From Halobacteriales archaeon QS_5_70_15 (GTDB lineage: Archaea; Halobacteriota; Halobacteria; Halobacteriales; Haloarculaceae), in contig PXRQ01000093.1 in the NCBI GenBank assembly GCA_003022005.1, positions 1-32,315 on the forward strand: a stretch of DNA of 32,315 bases, in the 5' to 3' direction. Positions 25,496 through 32,315 of the stretch are shown here, piece after piece. The position numbers and the translations under genes are program-made. Every line of letters starts with the position of its first letter. Positions within the stretch are counted from its first letter, which is position 1. The notes beneath the pieces were generated by a model. The model worked only from the letters and a program-made list of their open reading frames with translations, had not been told where the DNA came from and made no database searches.

Positions 25496-26137
25496 CTACT
25501 TGTCACTCTTGCCGCGACCGAACACCCTGTCGACGAGACTCCGCCCGCCGTCCTCGTCCGGGTCCGCCGCCTCGCGCCCCTCGACGTCCACGAGCGTGAG
25601 CTCGTGGAGCCGTTCCTGGATCGAGGAGAAGAACCGCTTGACCACCCGGTTGGCCACGGGGTTGACGACCCGCTGACCCATCTGGGCGACCTTGCCGAAC
25701 ACGTCGGCCTCGGTCTCCCACTCGACCGCGACGCCGTCGTCCGCCTCCGAGAGGGCCATCCCCGAGGACATCTCGAACGAGCTGTCCCCGGAGGAGCCCT
25801 CGCCGGAGGCGGACATCTCCGGGTACTCCCGGTGGTCGATCGTCACCAGGGTCTCGAAGGTCGGGTTCACCGGGCCGACGCTGATCTGCATCAGTGCCGC
25901 GTAGCGGTTCCCCTCCTCGAACGCGCGCTCGGCGATGACCTCCGGGTCGCCGGAGAGCTCCACGTCCCGATCCGCTGTCTCCTCGCGGAGTTCGTCGAAG
26001 TCGGGATCGGGATCCTCGACCCGGACGAGGAACTGACAGCCCGGGAGCGACTCCTCGATCAACACCGGATCCGACAGCGCGAGCCATACCTCGTCGACCG
26101 TCGTCTCCTCGAGTTCGAACGTCCCACTGAATTCCAT
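25496..26137 (-). CDS. coxG: CoxG-like SRPBCC-family protein
   Basis: The 213-residue protein opens with the CoxG strand-helix MEFSGTFELEETTVDEVWLALSDP (in part) and ESLPGC, the typical START/SRPBCC entry. It has a central acidic Gly/Ser-rich loop (about 115-135), then the late strand and helix ending in a KRFFSSIQERL segment and a basic tail. CoxG anchors Mo hydroxylases to the membrane in CODH systems and may transfer lipophilic quinone. The ATG at 26137 is preferred to the frame-open 26206; a GAGGGAT Shine-Dalgarno-like stretch lies about 5-10 nt upstream. It is the first gene of the operon. Confidence 0.85.
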   Translation of the reverse strand: MEFSGTFELEETTVDEVWLALSDPVLIEESLPGCQFLVRVEDPDPDFDELREETADRDVELSGDPEVIAERAFEEGNRYAALMQISVGPVNPTFETLVTIDHREYPEMSASGEGSSGDSSFEMSSGMALSEADDGVAVEWETEADVFGKVAQMGQRVVNPVANRVVKRFFSSIQERLHELTLVDVEGREAADPDEDGGRSLVDRVFGRGKSDK

Positions 26138-26190
26138 GGTATCCCTCTGGCGTGTGCCAGTCTCCTCCGTGGTGAGCACTGACGCTGAAA

Positions 26191-26200
26191 TCATAATACT
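26191..26200 (-). promoter_or_regulatory. TATA box of the cox operon
   Basis: AGTATTATGA on the minus strand predicts a start of transcription near 26168-26172 and a leader of about 30-35 nt before coxG. The first palindrome of the operator array abuts its upstream side, where TFB would contact the BRE. Confidence 0.45.
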
Positions 26201-26207
26201 TTGCATC

Positions 26208-26269
26208 GCGGGAACCGATGGCCCCCGCGTGGTCGGGACCGACGGCCGCGGCGTAATCGGAACCGATTA
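26208..26269. promoter_or_regulatory. Operator-like array: three 12-bp palindromes at exact 24-bp spacing
   Basis: Units are GCGGGAACCGAT (26208-26219), GTCGGGACCGAC (26232-26243) and ATCGGAACCGAT (26256-26267). The ACCGA cores start at 26214, 26238 and 26262. Units two and three are palindromes of type RTCGG-RA-CCGAY; the third extends to TAATCGG-AA-CCGATTA (26254-26269). The left half-site of unit one is degenerate. The array lies between the cox operon TATA box and the divergent moeA TATA box. Confidence 0.6.
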
Positions 26270-26312
26270 ACACGGGGCCCGGAGGACGTCGCACGAGGTC
26301 CCCGGGTAACAA

Positions 26313-26320
26313 GATATATT
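26313..26320 (+). promoter_or_regulatory. TATA box of moeA
   Basis: GATATATT lies 25-32 nt before the ATG at 26345, the spacing of a leaderless haloarchaeal transcript. Confidence 0.55.
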
Positions 26321-26344
26321 GACGCGTCGGGGCGTTGGGGCCGT

Positions 26345-27562
26345 ATGAACGGCCGCGATCCAGCCCCCGGGAAGGAACGCGAGGAGGTGTCCCGGCCGGA
26401 CGCCGTCGGGCGACTGCTCGACCTGCGCGACGCGACGGCGACCCCGCCGTCCGAACGCGTCGACCTCGTCCGGGCGGCCGGGCGGGTCCTTGCCGAACCG
26501 GTCGACGCACCGGCGGGCGTCCCCCGGTACGACCGGGCGACGATGGACGGCTACGCGTTCGCTGCGGACGAGGCGTTCCCGCTGCGGGTCGTCGACGAGG
26601 TGTTCCCCGAGGACGAACCGCCCGAGATCGGCCCGGGGGCGGCCGTGGCGGTGGCGACCGGCGCGGCGCTCCCCCCGGCCGCGGACGCGGTCCTGATGCG
26701 CGAGGCGGCGACCGTCGAGGACGGCCGGCTCTCGGGACGCCCGCTCGATCCCGGGACGAACGTCTACCCCGCGGGTGCGACCGCCGGCGCCGGCGAACGC
26801 CTGTTCGACGCGGGCCGGACCCTCGCGCCGCGACACGCCGCGCTCCTCCGTGACGTCGGCGTCGGGACCGTGGCGGTCCACCGACCCGCGACCGTCGCCG
26901 TCGTCGCGACCGGGACCGAGATCCACGAGGGACGGCAGCCGGACCGCGACTCCGAGACGCTGTGTAACCTGCTCCGGCGGTGGGGACACGACCCCGTCCT
27001 GGAGGAGCCGGTCCCGGACGAGGCGGCCGTCGTCCGCGAGACGATCGAGACCGCCGCGGACGAGTACGACGCCGTCGTGACGACCGGCGGGACCAGCGTC
27101 GGCAGTGCCGACCACGTCGTGAGCGTCCTCGGAGAGCACGACGTCCGCTTCCGGGGGGTGGCGCTCCGTCCCGGTCGACCGGTGACGGTCGCGGCCGTCG
27201 ACGGGACGCCCGTCTGTGCGCTCCCCGGGAAGCCCGTCGCGGCGCACACGGCAGCGACGCTGGTCTGTCGGCCCCTGTTCACCGGCGAGAACCGGCTCCC
27301 GACGGTCGACGCGGAGACGGCCGTCGGACTGGCCGTCCCCGAGGACGACGTCGAGTTCGCCGTCCCGGTCGTCCTCGACGACGAGGGGGCGACGCCGCTC
27401 GGCCACGCCGACTCGACCTTCCCGCTCTACGACGAGCGGTTCGCCCCCGGGCGGGTCTCCTCGAGCACCCGCATCACCCTCGCCGACGGGGTCGTCCTCA
27501 CCGAACGGGGGTTCGACGCTGGCGAGCGCGTCGCGGTGGTCCCCTACGAGGTGGTCGAGTGA
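26345..27562 (+). CDS. moeA: Molybdopterin molybdotransferase MoeA
   Basis: The 405-residue protein has the MoeA signature set: PRYDRATMDGYAF near residues 61-73, VAVVATGTEI, VVTTGGTSVGSADHV and the LPGKPVAAH loop where most relatives have LPGNP. It inserts molybdate into adenylylated molybdopterin. Full length matches MoeA (about 400) without a C-terminal PBP domain. The ATG at 26345 is chosen from the TATA box spacing. It is divergent from the cox operon and 25 nt upstream of the MocA-like gene. It may be a cox-dedicated MoeA copy, since haloarchaea usually have another; that is inference. Confidence 0.9.
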   Translation: MNGRDPAPGKEREEVSRPDAVGRLLDLRDATATPPSERVDLVRAAGRVLAEPVDAPAGVPRYDRATMDGYAFAADEAFPLRVVDEVFPEDEPPEIGPGAAVAVATGAALPPAADAVLMREAATVEDGRLSGRPLDPGTNVYPAGATAGAGERLFDAGRTLAPRHAALLRDVGVGTVAVHRPATVAVVATGTEIHEGRQPDRDSETLCNLLRRWGHDPVLEEPVPDEAAVVRETIETAADEYDAVVTTGGTSVGSADHVVSVLGEHDVRFRGVALRPGRPVTVAAVDGTPVCALPGKPVAAHTAATLVCRPLFTGENRLPTVDAETAVGLAVPEDDVEFAVPVVLDDEGATPLGHADSTFPLYDERFAPGRVSSSTRITLADGVVLTERGFDAGERVAVVPYEVVE

Positions 27563-27587
27563 TCGTCTCGGCCCGCGAGGTGGTGGC

Positions 27588-28262
27588 GTGAGCGACGACG
27601 GCCTCCCGACCGCCGACCGCGAGACGGTGAGAGGGGCGCTCGACGGGACCGACGCTTCCGGTCGGTCAGCGCCGACGGTCGTCGGTGTCCTCCTCGCCGG
27701 CGGGACGAGTTCGCGGTTCGGCGACGCGAACAAACTGCTCGCGACGCTCGACGGCGAGGAACTGGTCCGTCACGCCGCGCGGACGCTCCTCGGTTCCGGG
27801 GTCCCGACGGTCGTCGCGGTGCTCGGCCACGAGGCGGCCGACGTGGAGGCGGCGCTCGCCGGCCTCGACGTCCGCCTCGTCCGGAACCCGGAGTACGAGG
27901 CGGGGCTCTCGACGTCCGTGGCGCGGGGGGTCGAGGCCGCGAGCGACGCGGGGGCCGACGCCGCGGTGTTCCTCCCCGGGGACATGCCCCGCGTGGACCC
28001 CGCCACCGTGGACCTGCTCCTCGACGCCCACCGGGCGGGGGTCGGGACCGCACTCGCCGCCGCCTGCGACGGGAAGCGGGGGAACCCGGTACTGTTCGAC
28101 CGCGAGCACTTCGAGGCGCTCCTCGCCGTCGAGGGGGACGTCGGCGGCCGGCCGGTGCTGGTCGGCAGCGGCGGCGGCGCACTCGTCGAGACCGGCGACC
28201 CCGGCGTCGTCGTCGACGTCGACACGACCGACGACCTCGAACCCGCGACCCCGTGTCCCTAA
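27588..28262 (+). CDS. MocA-like molybdenum cofactor nucleotidyltransferase
   Basis: The 224-residue protein has the MobA/MocA nucleotide-binding loop VLLAGGTSSRFGDANKLLA (about 34-52) with Lys49, the LVRHAARTLL helix, and FLPGDMPRVDPATVD (metal-binding GDMP). A KRGNPVLFDREHFEAL segment follows. MocA makes the cytosine dinucleotide cofactor used by xanthine-oxidase/CODH-family enzymes, which fits the neighbouring cox genes. MobA (GMP) is the alternative, but an RFGxxK loop without MobA's RMG favours MocA. The start is the GTG at 27588. It is in an operon with moeA. Confidence 0.82.
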   Translation: MSDDGLPTADRETVRGALDGTDASGRSAPTVVGVLLAGGTSSRFGDANKLLATLDGEELVRHAARTLLGSGVPTVVAVLGHEAADVEAALAGLDVRLVRNPEYEAGLSTSVARGVEAASDAGADAAVFLPGDMPRVDPATVDLLLDAHRAGVGTALAAACDGKRGNPVLFDREHFEALLAVEGDVGGRPVLVGSGGGALVETGDPGVVVDVDTTDDLEPATPCP

Positions 28263-28297
28263 TACCCATACAGTGGCATTATGTAGTTGGAATACAT

Positions 28298-28329
28298 CTA
28301 ACGGTAGCGTTTATGTCGTGGACCGTTAG
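28298..28329 (+). promoter_or_regulatory. Promoter with a perfect 8-bp inverted repeat around the TATA box
   Basis: CTAACGGT (28298-28305) and ACCGTTAG (28322-28329) flank a TATA-like TTTATG (28309-28314), about 30-35 nt before the ATG of the 31-residue zinc protein. A protein bound to both arms would block the TATA box. Confidence 0.45.
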
Positions 28330-28343
28330 GTTGTCGGACAAGC

Positions 28344-28439
28344 ATGAACTGGAACTGTCCCGACTGCGGCGACGAACTGGCGTTCGTTTACAGCAGCTGC
28401 GATCGGTGCGGGTACGTCCCCCCACAGGGAGCCGACTGA
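28344..28439 (+). CDS. 31-residue zinc-ribbon microprotein
   Basis: An ORF too short for usual gene callers encodes MNWNCPDCGDELAFVY, then CDRCGY and a short PPQGAD end. Two CxxC knuckles (C5/C8 and C19/C22) make one complete four-cysteine zinc ribbon with a 10-residue loop. The gene has its own TATA box with the right spacing and an inverted repeat around it. The function is unknown; small zinc proteins of this style are common in haloarchaea. Being so small, it could be a truncated copy, but the fold would be complete. Confidence 0.55.
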   Translation: MNWNCPDCGDELAFVYSSCDRCGYVPPQGAD

Positions 28440-28545
28440 AACCGGATCCCTCGAGAAGAGCGGGAACACCGCCGAGACCACACCGGACAGGAACCGGCGA
28501 CCACCGACACCACCGACCACTGACCGCCGCAAAAACGCACGCACC

Positions 28546-29066
28546 ATGACCGAGCACCCGACACCGACCGAGGAACAGATGCGAGCGGAACTGTACCTCC
28601 GAGGCGATGCCCACGACGACCTCGGGGCGAAGGAGATGGTGGACGGACCCGACGCCTGGAGGCCAACGGCGTCTTCGGCGAGTCGATCGTGGCCGGGGAG
28701 TGGCACCGGTTCGAGACGCGGACCGAGGACTGGCGGTCCGAGGCGATGGAGACCTACGAGGAGTTCCGGGCGTGGGCCGAGACCAACGGCTTCTCGCTCG
28801 AACCCGGTTTCCGGGAGCGATCGCGGAGCTTCATCGGGATGGACGGCGTCGAGGAGGTCGTCGTCTTCCCCGTCGTGGCGCTGGCGCTCTACCGGGGACA
28901 GGAGCTCGAGGCCGTGTTCCCCTGCAGGGACGGGGAGCGGACCTACACGGTCGAGAGCGCCCTGGCCGCGTTCGAGCGGGGCGACGACGACTGGCTCACG
29001 GGGTTCGACCGGATCGCCGTCGACCGCGCGGAGCCCCGCCTCGAGCCGAACGCGACCGCGGACTGA
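28546..29066 (+). pseudogene. Conserved-looking haloarchaeal protein, frameshifted
   Basis: Frame one gives a family-like N-terminus, MTEHPTPTEEQMRAELYLRG then DAHDDLGAKEMVDGPDA, and then meaningless residues. The continuation LEANGVFGESIVAGEWHRFE lies one frame over and runs to 29066. The two join if one C is added in GCCTGG at 28654-28659 (GAC GCC CTG GAG). The whole protein would be about 173 residues: soluble, acidic, with a late strand VVVFPVVALALYRGQELEAV. I do not recognise a named family. A shorter frame starting at GTG 28689 (125 residues) could be expressed. Its TGA starts a degenerate palindromic-repeat arm. Confidence 0.55.
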
Positions 29067-29103
29067 TCCGGTCGTCGGTAGCGATCTACCGGTGGTCGCC
29101 CGA
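29064..29103 (+). repeat. Degenerate arm of the palindromic repeat at a stop codon
   Basis: It reads TGATCCGGTCGTCGGTAGCG, then ATCTACCGG, closely following TGATACGGTCGTGCGTAACG and ATGTACCGG of the full copies. The TGA is the stop of the preceding frame. The second arm is not recognisable. Confidence 0.55.
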
Positions 29104-29436
29104 CCGGTCCTCGTGACCCGCACCCCGGGAGCGAGAGCGGTCCCCGCTCGGACTCCCCCACGGGCCGGGTCCCCCGCCCGGCCCGCCGAGGCACGAGCGG
29201 ACCTCGCGGGGGCGTTCGGGGTGCCCGCGGCTCCGTCCGCCTCCCTTCGGCTTCGTCCGTCTCCCCGCGGCTCCGACTGTCGACCCTCGCCGCGGCGCCC
29301 TGCCGGTGCGAGAACCCGGTGAGGGACGGGGGACGACGAACCATTTTTTGTGTGGTGGGGTATTGGTCCACGCAACGCATGGATCCCAACGACACACGGG
29401 CCGTATCGGGCCACCGACGGAGCGTGATCTGACCGG
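29104..29436. other. Non-coding region before the second large-subunit gene
   Basis: This gap of about 330 bases holds imperfect short GCGGCTCCGTCCGCCTCCC-like repeats near 29228-29290 and a short AT-rich run TTTTTTGTGTGG at about 29344. The latter is roughly 90 nt before the ATG at 29437, so it is at best a distant promoter. No ORF is supported. Confidence 0.4.
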
Positions 29437-31809
29437 ATGTCCTTCGAGACTATCGAGGGCGGCGACGCCGTCCCGAACGAACTGGTCGGGTCCGCGGTCC
29501 AGCGCCGGGAGGACCCCCACCTCGTCACCGGCGACGCCGAGTACACCGACGACATCCAGTACCCGGGGGAGGTCCACCTCGCGCTGCTCGGGAGTCAGTA
29601 CGGCCACGCGCGGATCGAGTCGGTCGACACGAGCGCCGCAGCGGCGATGGATGGCGTCCTCCAGGCGGTCTCCTGGGCGGACGTGGAGGCGTCGGACGCC
29701 CCCGGCTACATGCGGGTCGACAGCCCCTCCGGGTCGGAGGAGTCCGACACCGACACCGGCTCCACCGCGCCGAAACACCCGATGCTGGCCGACGGGAATG
29801 TCACTTATCAGGGCCAGCCGGTCGCGGCGGTCGTCGCCGAGGACCGCTACACCGCACACGACGCGCTCTCGGCCATCGACGTCGACTACGAGCGGCTCGA
29901 CCCCGTGGTCGACCCGCTGGCGGCGATGGAGGAGGACGCCCCGGAGATACACGACGTCGCCCCGGGGAACGTCGCGTTCGACTGGGACACCGGCGACGAG
30001 GAGGCCGCCGAGGCCGCGCTCGAGGCGGCGGACAACGTCGTCGAGATGGAGCTCGATATCAACCGCGTGAGCCCGACCGCGATGGAGCCCCGGGCCGCGG
30101 TGGCCCAGTACCGCGGCTCGGACGACGAGCTGTTCGTGGAGATGTCGACGCAGAACCCCCATCGGGTCCAGGAGGACCTCGCGATGACGCTCGGGGTCCC
30201 CGACCACCACATCCGGGTACGGCCGCCGGACGTCGGCGGCGGGTTCGGCGCGAAGCTCTGGCCCTACACCGGCCACCTGCTCGCGGGCTGGTGTGCGATG
30301 CAGCTCGAACGGCCGGTGAAGTGGGTCGCTCCCCGGACCGAGGACTTCCAGTCGATGATCCACGCCCGCCACCACCTCGTGCACGCGAAGGCGGCCGTGG
30401 ACGACGACGGCACCCTCCGCGGGTTCCACGCCGAGACCACCGTTCCGGTGGGTGGGTTCCTCGTCCCCGGCGGTTCGGGGGTCCCCACGAACCTCGGCGT
30501 GATGGCCAACGGCCAGTACGACGTCCCCGGGGCGTACGTCCACACGAGGGGTGCGTTCACCAACACCGCGCCGCTGTCGGCCTACCGCGGCGCGGGCCGT
30601 CCGGAGGCCACCTACTTCATCGAGCGGCTGGCCGAGACGGTCGCCAAGGAGCTCGAGATGGACCCCGCCGAGTTCCGCCGGAAGAACTTCATCCAGCCCG
30701 AGCAGTTCCCCTTCGAGACGGGGCTCGGTCGCACCTACGACTCGGGCGACTACGAGAAGACGCTCGACCGGGCGCTCGAGCTGGTCGACTACGAGGCGTT
30801 CCGCGAGCGCCAGCGAGCCGCCCGCGAGGAGGGCCGCTACCTCGGCCTCGGCCTCTCGTGTTACGTCGAGGCCTGCGGGGCCGCACCCGGGATGTTCGAG
30901 ACCGGGGTCGTCCACGTCAGGCCCTCCGGCAAGGTGATCGTCAGGACGGGCACCGCCGAGATCGGGACGGGCCACCGGACGGCGTACACGCAGATCGTCG
31001 CCGACGCGCTCGGCGTCCCGTTCGACGACGTCGAGGTGCTCGAGGGCGATACCGCAGAGGTCTCCGACGGCCACGGCACGGGCGGGAGTCGCGCCATGCC
31101 CGTCGGCGGCAGCGCGCTCGAGGAGAGCGCCGGGAAGGTGATCGAGAAGGCCCGACGGATCGCCGCCCACGAACTCGAAGCCAGCGAGGCGGACATCGAG
31201 TTCGGGAACGGCGAGTTCGCCGTCCGGGGCGCGCCGAGCCGGTCGATGGCCCTCGCGGAGGTGGCCGAGGTCGCCTACGAGGGCGCCCAGTCGCTCCCCG
31301 AGGGGATGGAGCCCGGGCTGGAGGCGACCACGTACTTCGACCCCTCGAACTACACGTTCCCGTTCGGGACCCACGTGGCGGTCGTGGCGGTCGACCCCGA
31401 CTCGGGCGAGATCGAGTTCGAGCAGTACGTCGCCGTCGACGACGTGGGTACCCAGATCAACCCCAAGATCGTCGAGGGGCAGATCCACGGCGGCGTCGCC
31501 CAGGGCATCGGCCAGGCGCTCTACGAGGAGGCCGTCTACGACGACAACGCCAACCTCGTGAACGGATCCCTGCAGGACTACGCGATGCCGAAGGCCGAGC
31601 ACCTCCCCGACATGGAGTGGGACTCGACGGTGACGGAGAGCCCGGTCAACCCCCTCGGCGTGAAGGGGGTCGGCGAGGCCGGCGCCATCGGCGCGCCGCC
31701 CGCCGTCGTCAACGCCGTCGTCGACGCGCTCGAACCCTTCGGCGTCGAGAACGTCGACATGCCGCTCACGCCGGAGAAGGTCTGGTCGGCGGTCCACGGG
31801 TCGGACTGA
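29437..31809 (+). CDS. Molybdenum hydroxylase large subunit (form II type), intact and stand-alone
   Basis: The 790-residue protein has the full family fold: an N-terminal aldehyde-oxidase a/b-hammerhead domain (about 15-160, containing [20 protein letters not shown] in part), then the Mo-binding domains. Motifs are [10 protein letters not shown] (264-273), AYRGAGR (382-388), [12 protein letters not shown], and GVKGVGEAG with the proposed catalytic Glu747. AYRGAGR marks form II; true CO dehydrogenases have AYxCSFR. Where the operonic copy has GQGHET this protein has GTGHRT (511-516 region), losing a Gln that contacts the cofactor in relatives. No small or medium subunit is adjacent, so it must share those of the operon or others. 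It converges on the zinc protein gene at 31883 with a palindromic repeat between. Confidence 0.88.
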   Translation: MSFETIEGGDAVPNELVGSAVQRREDPHLVTGDAEYTDDIQYPGEVHLALLGSQYGHARIESVDTSAAAAMDGVLQAVSWADVEASDAPGYMRVDSPSGSEESDTDTGSTAPKHPMLADGNVTYQGQPVAAVVAEDRYTAHDALSAIDVDYERLDPVVDPLAAMEEDAPEIHDVAPGNVAFDWDTGDEEAAEAALEAADNVVEMELDINRVSPTAMEPRAAVAQYRGSDDELFVEMSTQNPHRVQEDLAMTLGVPDHHIRVRPPDVGGGFGAKLWPYTGHLLAGWCAMQLERPVKWVAPRTEDFQSMIHARHHLVHAKAAVDDDGTLRGFHAETTVPVGGFLVPGGSGVPTNLGVMANGQYDVPGAYVHTRGAFTNTAPLSAYRGAGRPEATYFIERLAETVAKELEMDPAEFRRKNFIQPEQFPFETGLGRTYDSGDYEKTLDRALELVDYEAFRERQRAAREEGRYLGLGLSCYVEACGAAPGMFETGVVHVRPSGKVIVRTGTAEIGTGHRTAYTQIVADALGVPFDDVEVLEGDTAEVSDGHGTGGSRAMPVGGSALEESAGKVIEKARRIAAHELEASEADIEFGNGEFAVRGAPSRSMALAEVAEVAYEGAQSLPEGMEPGLEATTYFDPSNYTFPFGTHVAVVAVDPDSGEIEFEQYVAVDDVGTQINPKIVEGQIHGGVAQGIGQALYEEAVYDDNANLVNGSLQDYAMPKAEHLPDMEWDSTVTESPVNPLGVKGVGEAGAIGAPPAVVNAVVDALEPFGVENVDMPLTPEKVWSAVHGSD

Positions 31810-31885
31810 CCCGAGTACGGTCGCTCGTATCCGGCCGAGCGGTTCCGCCTTCCTGCCTCACGCCGGCCGACGAACGACCGTATCA
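31807..31885 (-). repeat. Degenerate palindromic repeat between two convergent genes
   Basis: The right end on + is CGAACGACCGTATCA (CGCACGACCGTATCA in full copies). The left end carries GAGTACGGTCGCTCGTATC right after the stop of the large-subunit gene. TGA on the minus strand (31883-31885) is the stop of the zinc protein gene. The outer arms can pair (TACGGTCG with CGACCGTA). Confidence 0.55.
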
Positions 31886-32131
31886 GCCCCTGAGCTCTTC
31901 CAGCGTCACGTGACCCTCCCGCATCGCGATACGGAGCCGTTCCTCGCCGTGGAGTTCGTCCCAGTCGTCGGGCCGCTCGGACTCGGGCACCCGCTCGGTC
32001 AGTTCGAGGAGGTCGGCACGGAGGAAGTGGACGAACCCGCAGCCACCCTCGCAGGTCCGGACCACCGAGGGGACGCGGAACTCCCGGTCGGTCGTCTCGC
32101 CACAGGTCGGACAGACGTACGTCTCGGTCAC
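31883..32131 (-). CDS. Small zinc-binding haloarchaeal protein
   Basis: This is an 82-residue protein with CPTCG (C7, C10) at the start and C27 and C31 in RTCEGGCGF, a four-cysteine zinc ribbon. It is followed by [15 protein letters not shown] and an acidic helix-rich tail ending VTLEELRG. I do not recognise a named family. It follows the TFB gene on the same strand by 46 nt, which may make it co-transcribed or at least neighbouring by long habit. Its stop is the first codon of a palindromic repeat. Confidence 0.65.
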   Translation of the reverse strand: MTETYVCPTCGETTDREFRVPSVVRTCEGGCGFVHFLRADLLELTERVPESERPDDWDELHGEERLRIAMREGHVTLEELRG

Positions 32132-32177
32132 GGTCCTCGGATCGTCACCGGCCGGCGCGGGTCATCCGGCCGAGCGG

Positions 32178-32315
32178 TCACGCGGCGATGCCGTCCTCGG
32201 CCTCGAGCAGTTCGTGGTACCGGTTCCGGATGGTGACCTCGGAGATGTTGGCCACCTCGCTGACCTCGCTCTGGGTGACCTTCTCGTTGGTGAGCAGCGC
32301 GGCGGCGTACACCGC
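32178..32315 (-). CDS. tfb: Transcription initiation factor IIB (TFB), C-terminal end, partial
   Basis: Only the last 45 residues lie in the window; the gene begins beyond the right edge. The sequence [20 protein letters not shown] and then [16 protein letters not shown] is the final helix-turn-helix of the second cyclin fold of archaeal TFB, the part that recognises the BRE next to the TATA box. Haloarchaea carry several TFB copies; which one this is cannot be told from the tail. Confidence 0.85.
   Translation of the reverse strand, partial: AVYAAALLTNEKVTQSEVSEVANISEVTIRNRYHELLEAEDGIAA

Noticed and set aside
28689..29066. Treating 28689-29066 as a complete stand-alone gene
   Set aside because: The upstream frame has a convincing start and joins smoothly with one added base, so a frameshifted longer gene is the better explanation, though expression of the short form remains possible.
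22594..31809. Annotating the cluster as aerobic CO dehydrogenase
   Set aside because: Both large subunits have AYRGAGR, the form II motif, not AYxCSFR of true CO dehydrogenases.
1..32315. CRISPR arrays, tRNA or rRNA genes, and complete insertion sequences
   Set aside because: I looked for regularly spaced direct repeats, tRNA-like cloverleaf sequences and transposase motifs and saw none; the only regular spacing is the three-unit operator at 26208-26269.

Overview
This window is chromosomal DNA from a haloarchaeon (class Halobacteria). Most of it is GC-rich and encodes very acidic proteins. It carries archaeal information-processing genes (RNA polymerase subunit L and the C-terminus of a TFB), haloarchaea-restricted families (a DUF7504-type RecA-like protein, an HVO_0649-type zinc finger protein, a DUF7550-type small protein), and several TATA boxes about 25-30 nt upstream of start codons, as expected for leaderless haloarchaeal transcripts.

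Layout. 1-1700 is a less GC-rich block: two small hairpins at the left edge, then a three-gene unit on + (two small membrane proteins and a DUF7504-type protein). It abuts a truncated remnant of an antibiotic-biosynthesis-monooxygenase-like gene at 1713-1832 that still has a promoter. 2000-9786 is mostly housekeeping: a MutS2-like ATPase with a helix-hairpin-helix, two small haloarchaeal proteins flanking an HVO_0649-type zinc finger, an ABC exporter whose ATPase gene is frameshifted, a MaoC-type hydratase, rpoL, an SDR oxidoreductase and hisF. 9838-10618 is a sharply AT-rich insert with a two-C2H2-finger protein. 10750-15939 holds a DUF7550-type protein, an ornithine-cyclodeaminase-family protein, purL, a PHP phosphoesterase and an asparagine-synthase-like protein. 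16093-17180 is a decayed membrane histidine kinase, followed by a NUDIX hydrolase.

18214-28262 is the main functional unit, a molybdenum hydroxylase (xanthine oxidase/CODH-family) system. A minus-strand operon runs coxG-coxS-coxL-coxM-moxR(coxD)-VWA(coxE)-xdhC(coxF), and a divergent plus-strand pair, moeA and a MocA-like nucleotidyltransferase, presumably makes the cofactor. S, L and M form the enzyme; the MoxR/VWA pair and XdhC look like maturation factors. The large subunit carries the form II motif AYRGAGR, so CO oxidation should not be assumed. The operonic coxL is broken by a deletion of about 70 nt, while an intact form II large subunit stands alone at 29437-31809. Three near-identical 12-bp palindromes exactly 24 bp apart lie between the divergent coxG and moeA promoters. 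The right end has a small zinc-ribbon gene and the TFB C-terminus.

Two themes cross the window. (1) A dispersed palindromic repeat of about 85 bp, with ends TGATACGGTCGTGCG, usually begins exactly at the TGA stop codon of a gene; two well-preserved copies and several degenerate ones are present. (2) Disrupted genes are unusually frequent (ABC ATPase, histidine kinase, coxL, the gene at 28546, an apparent internal deletion in the asparagine-synthase-like gene, and the monooxygenase remnant). Some also have altered catalytic residues, which favours real decay over pure sequencing error.
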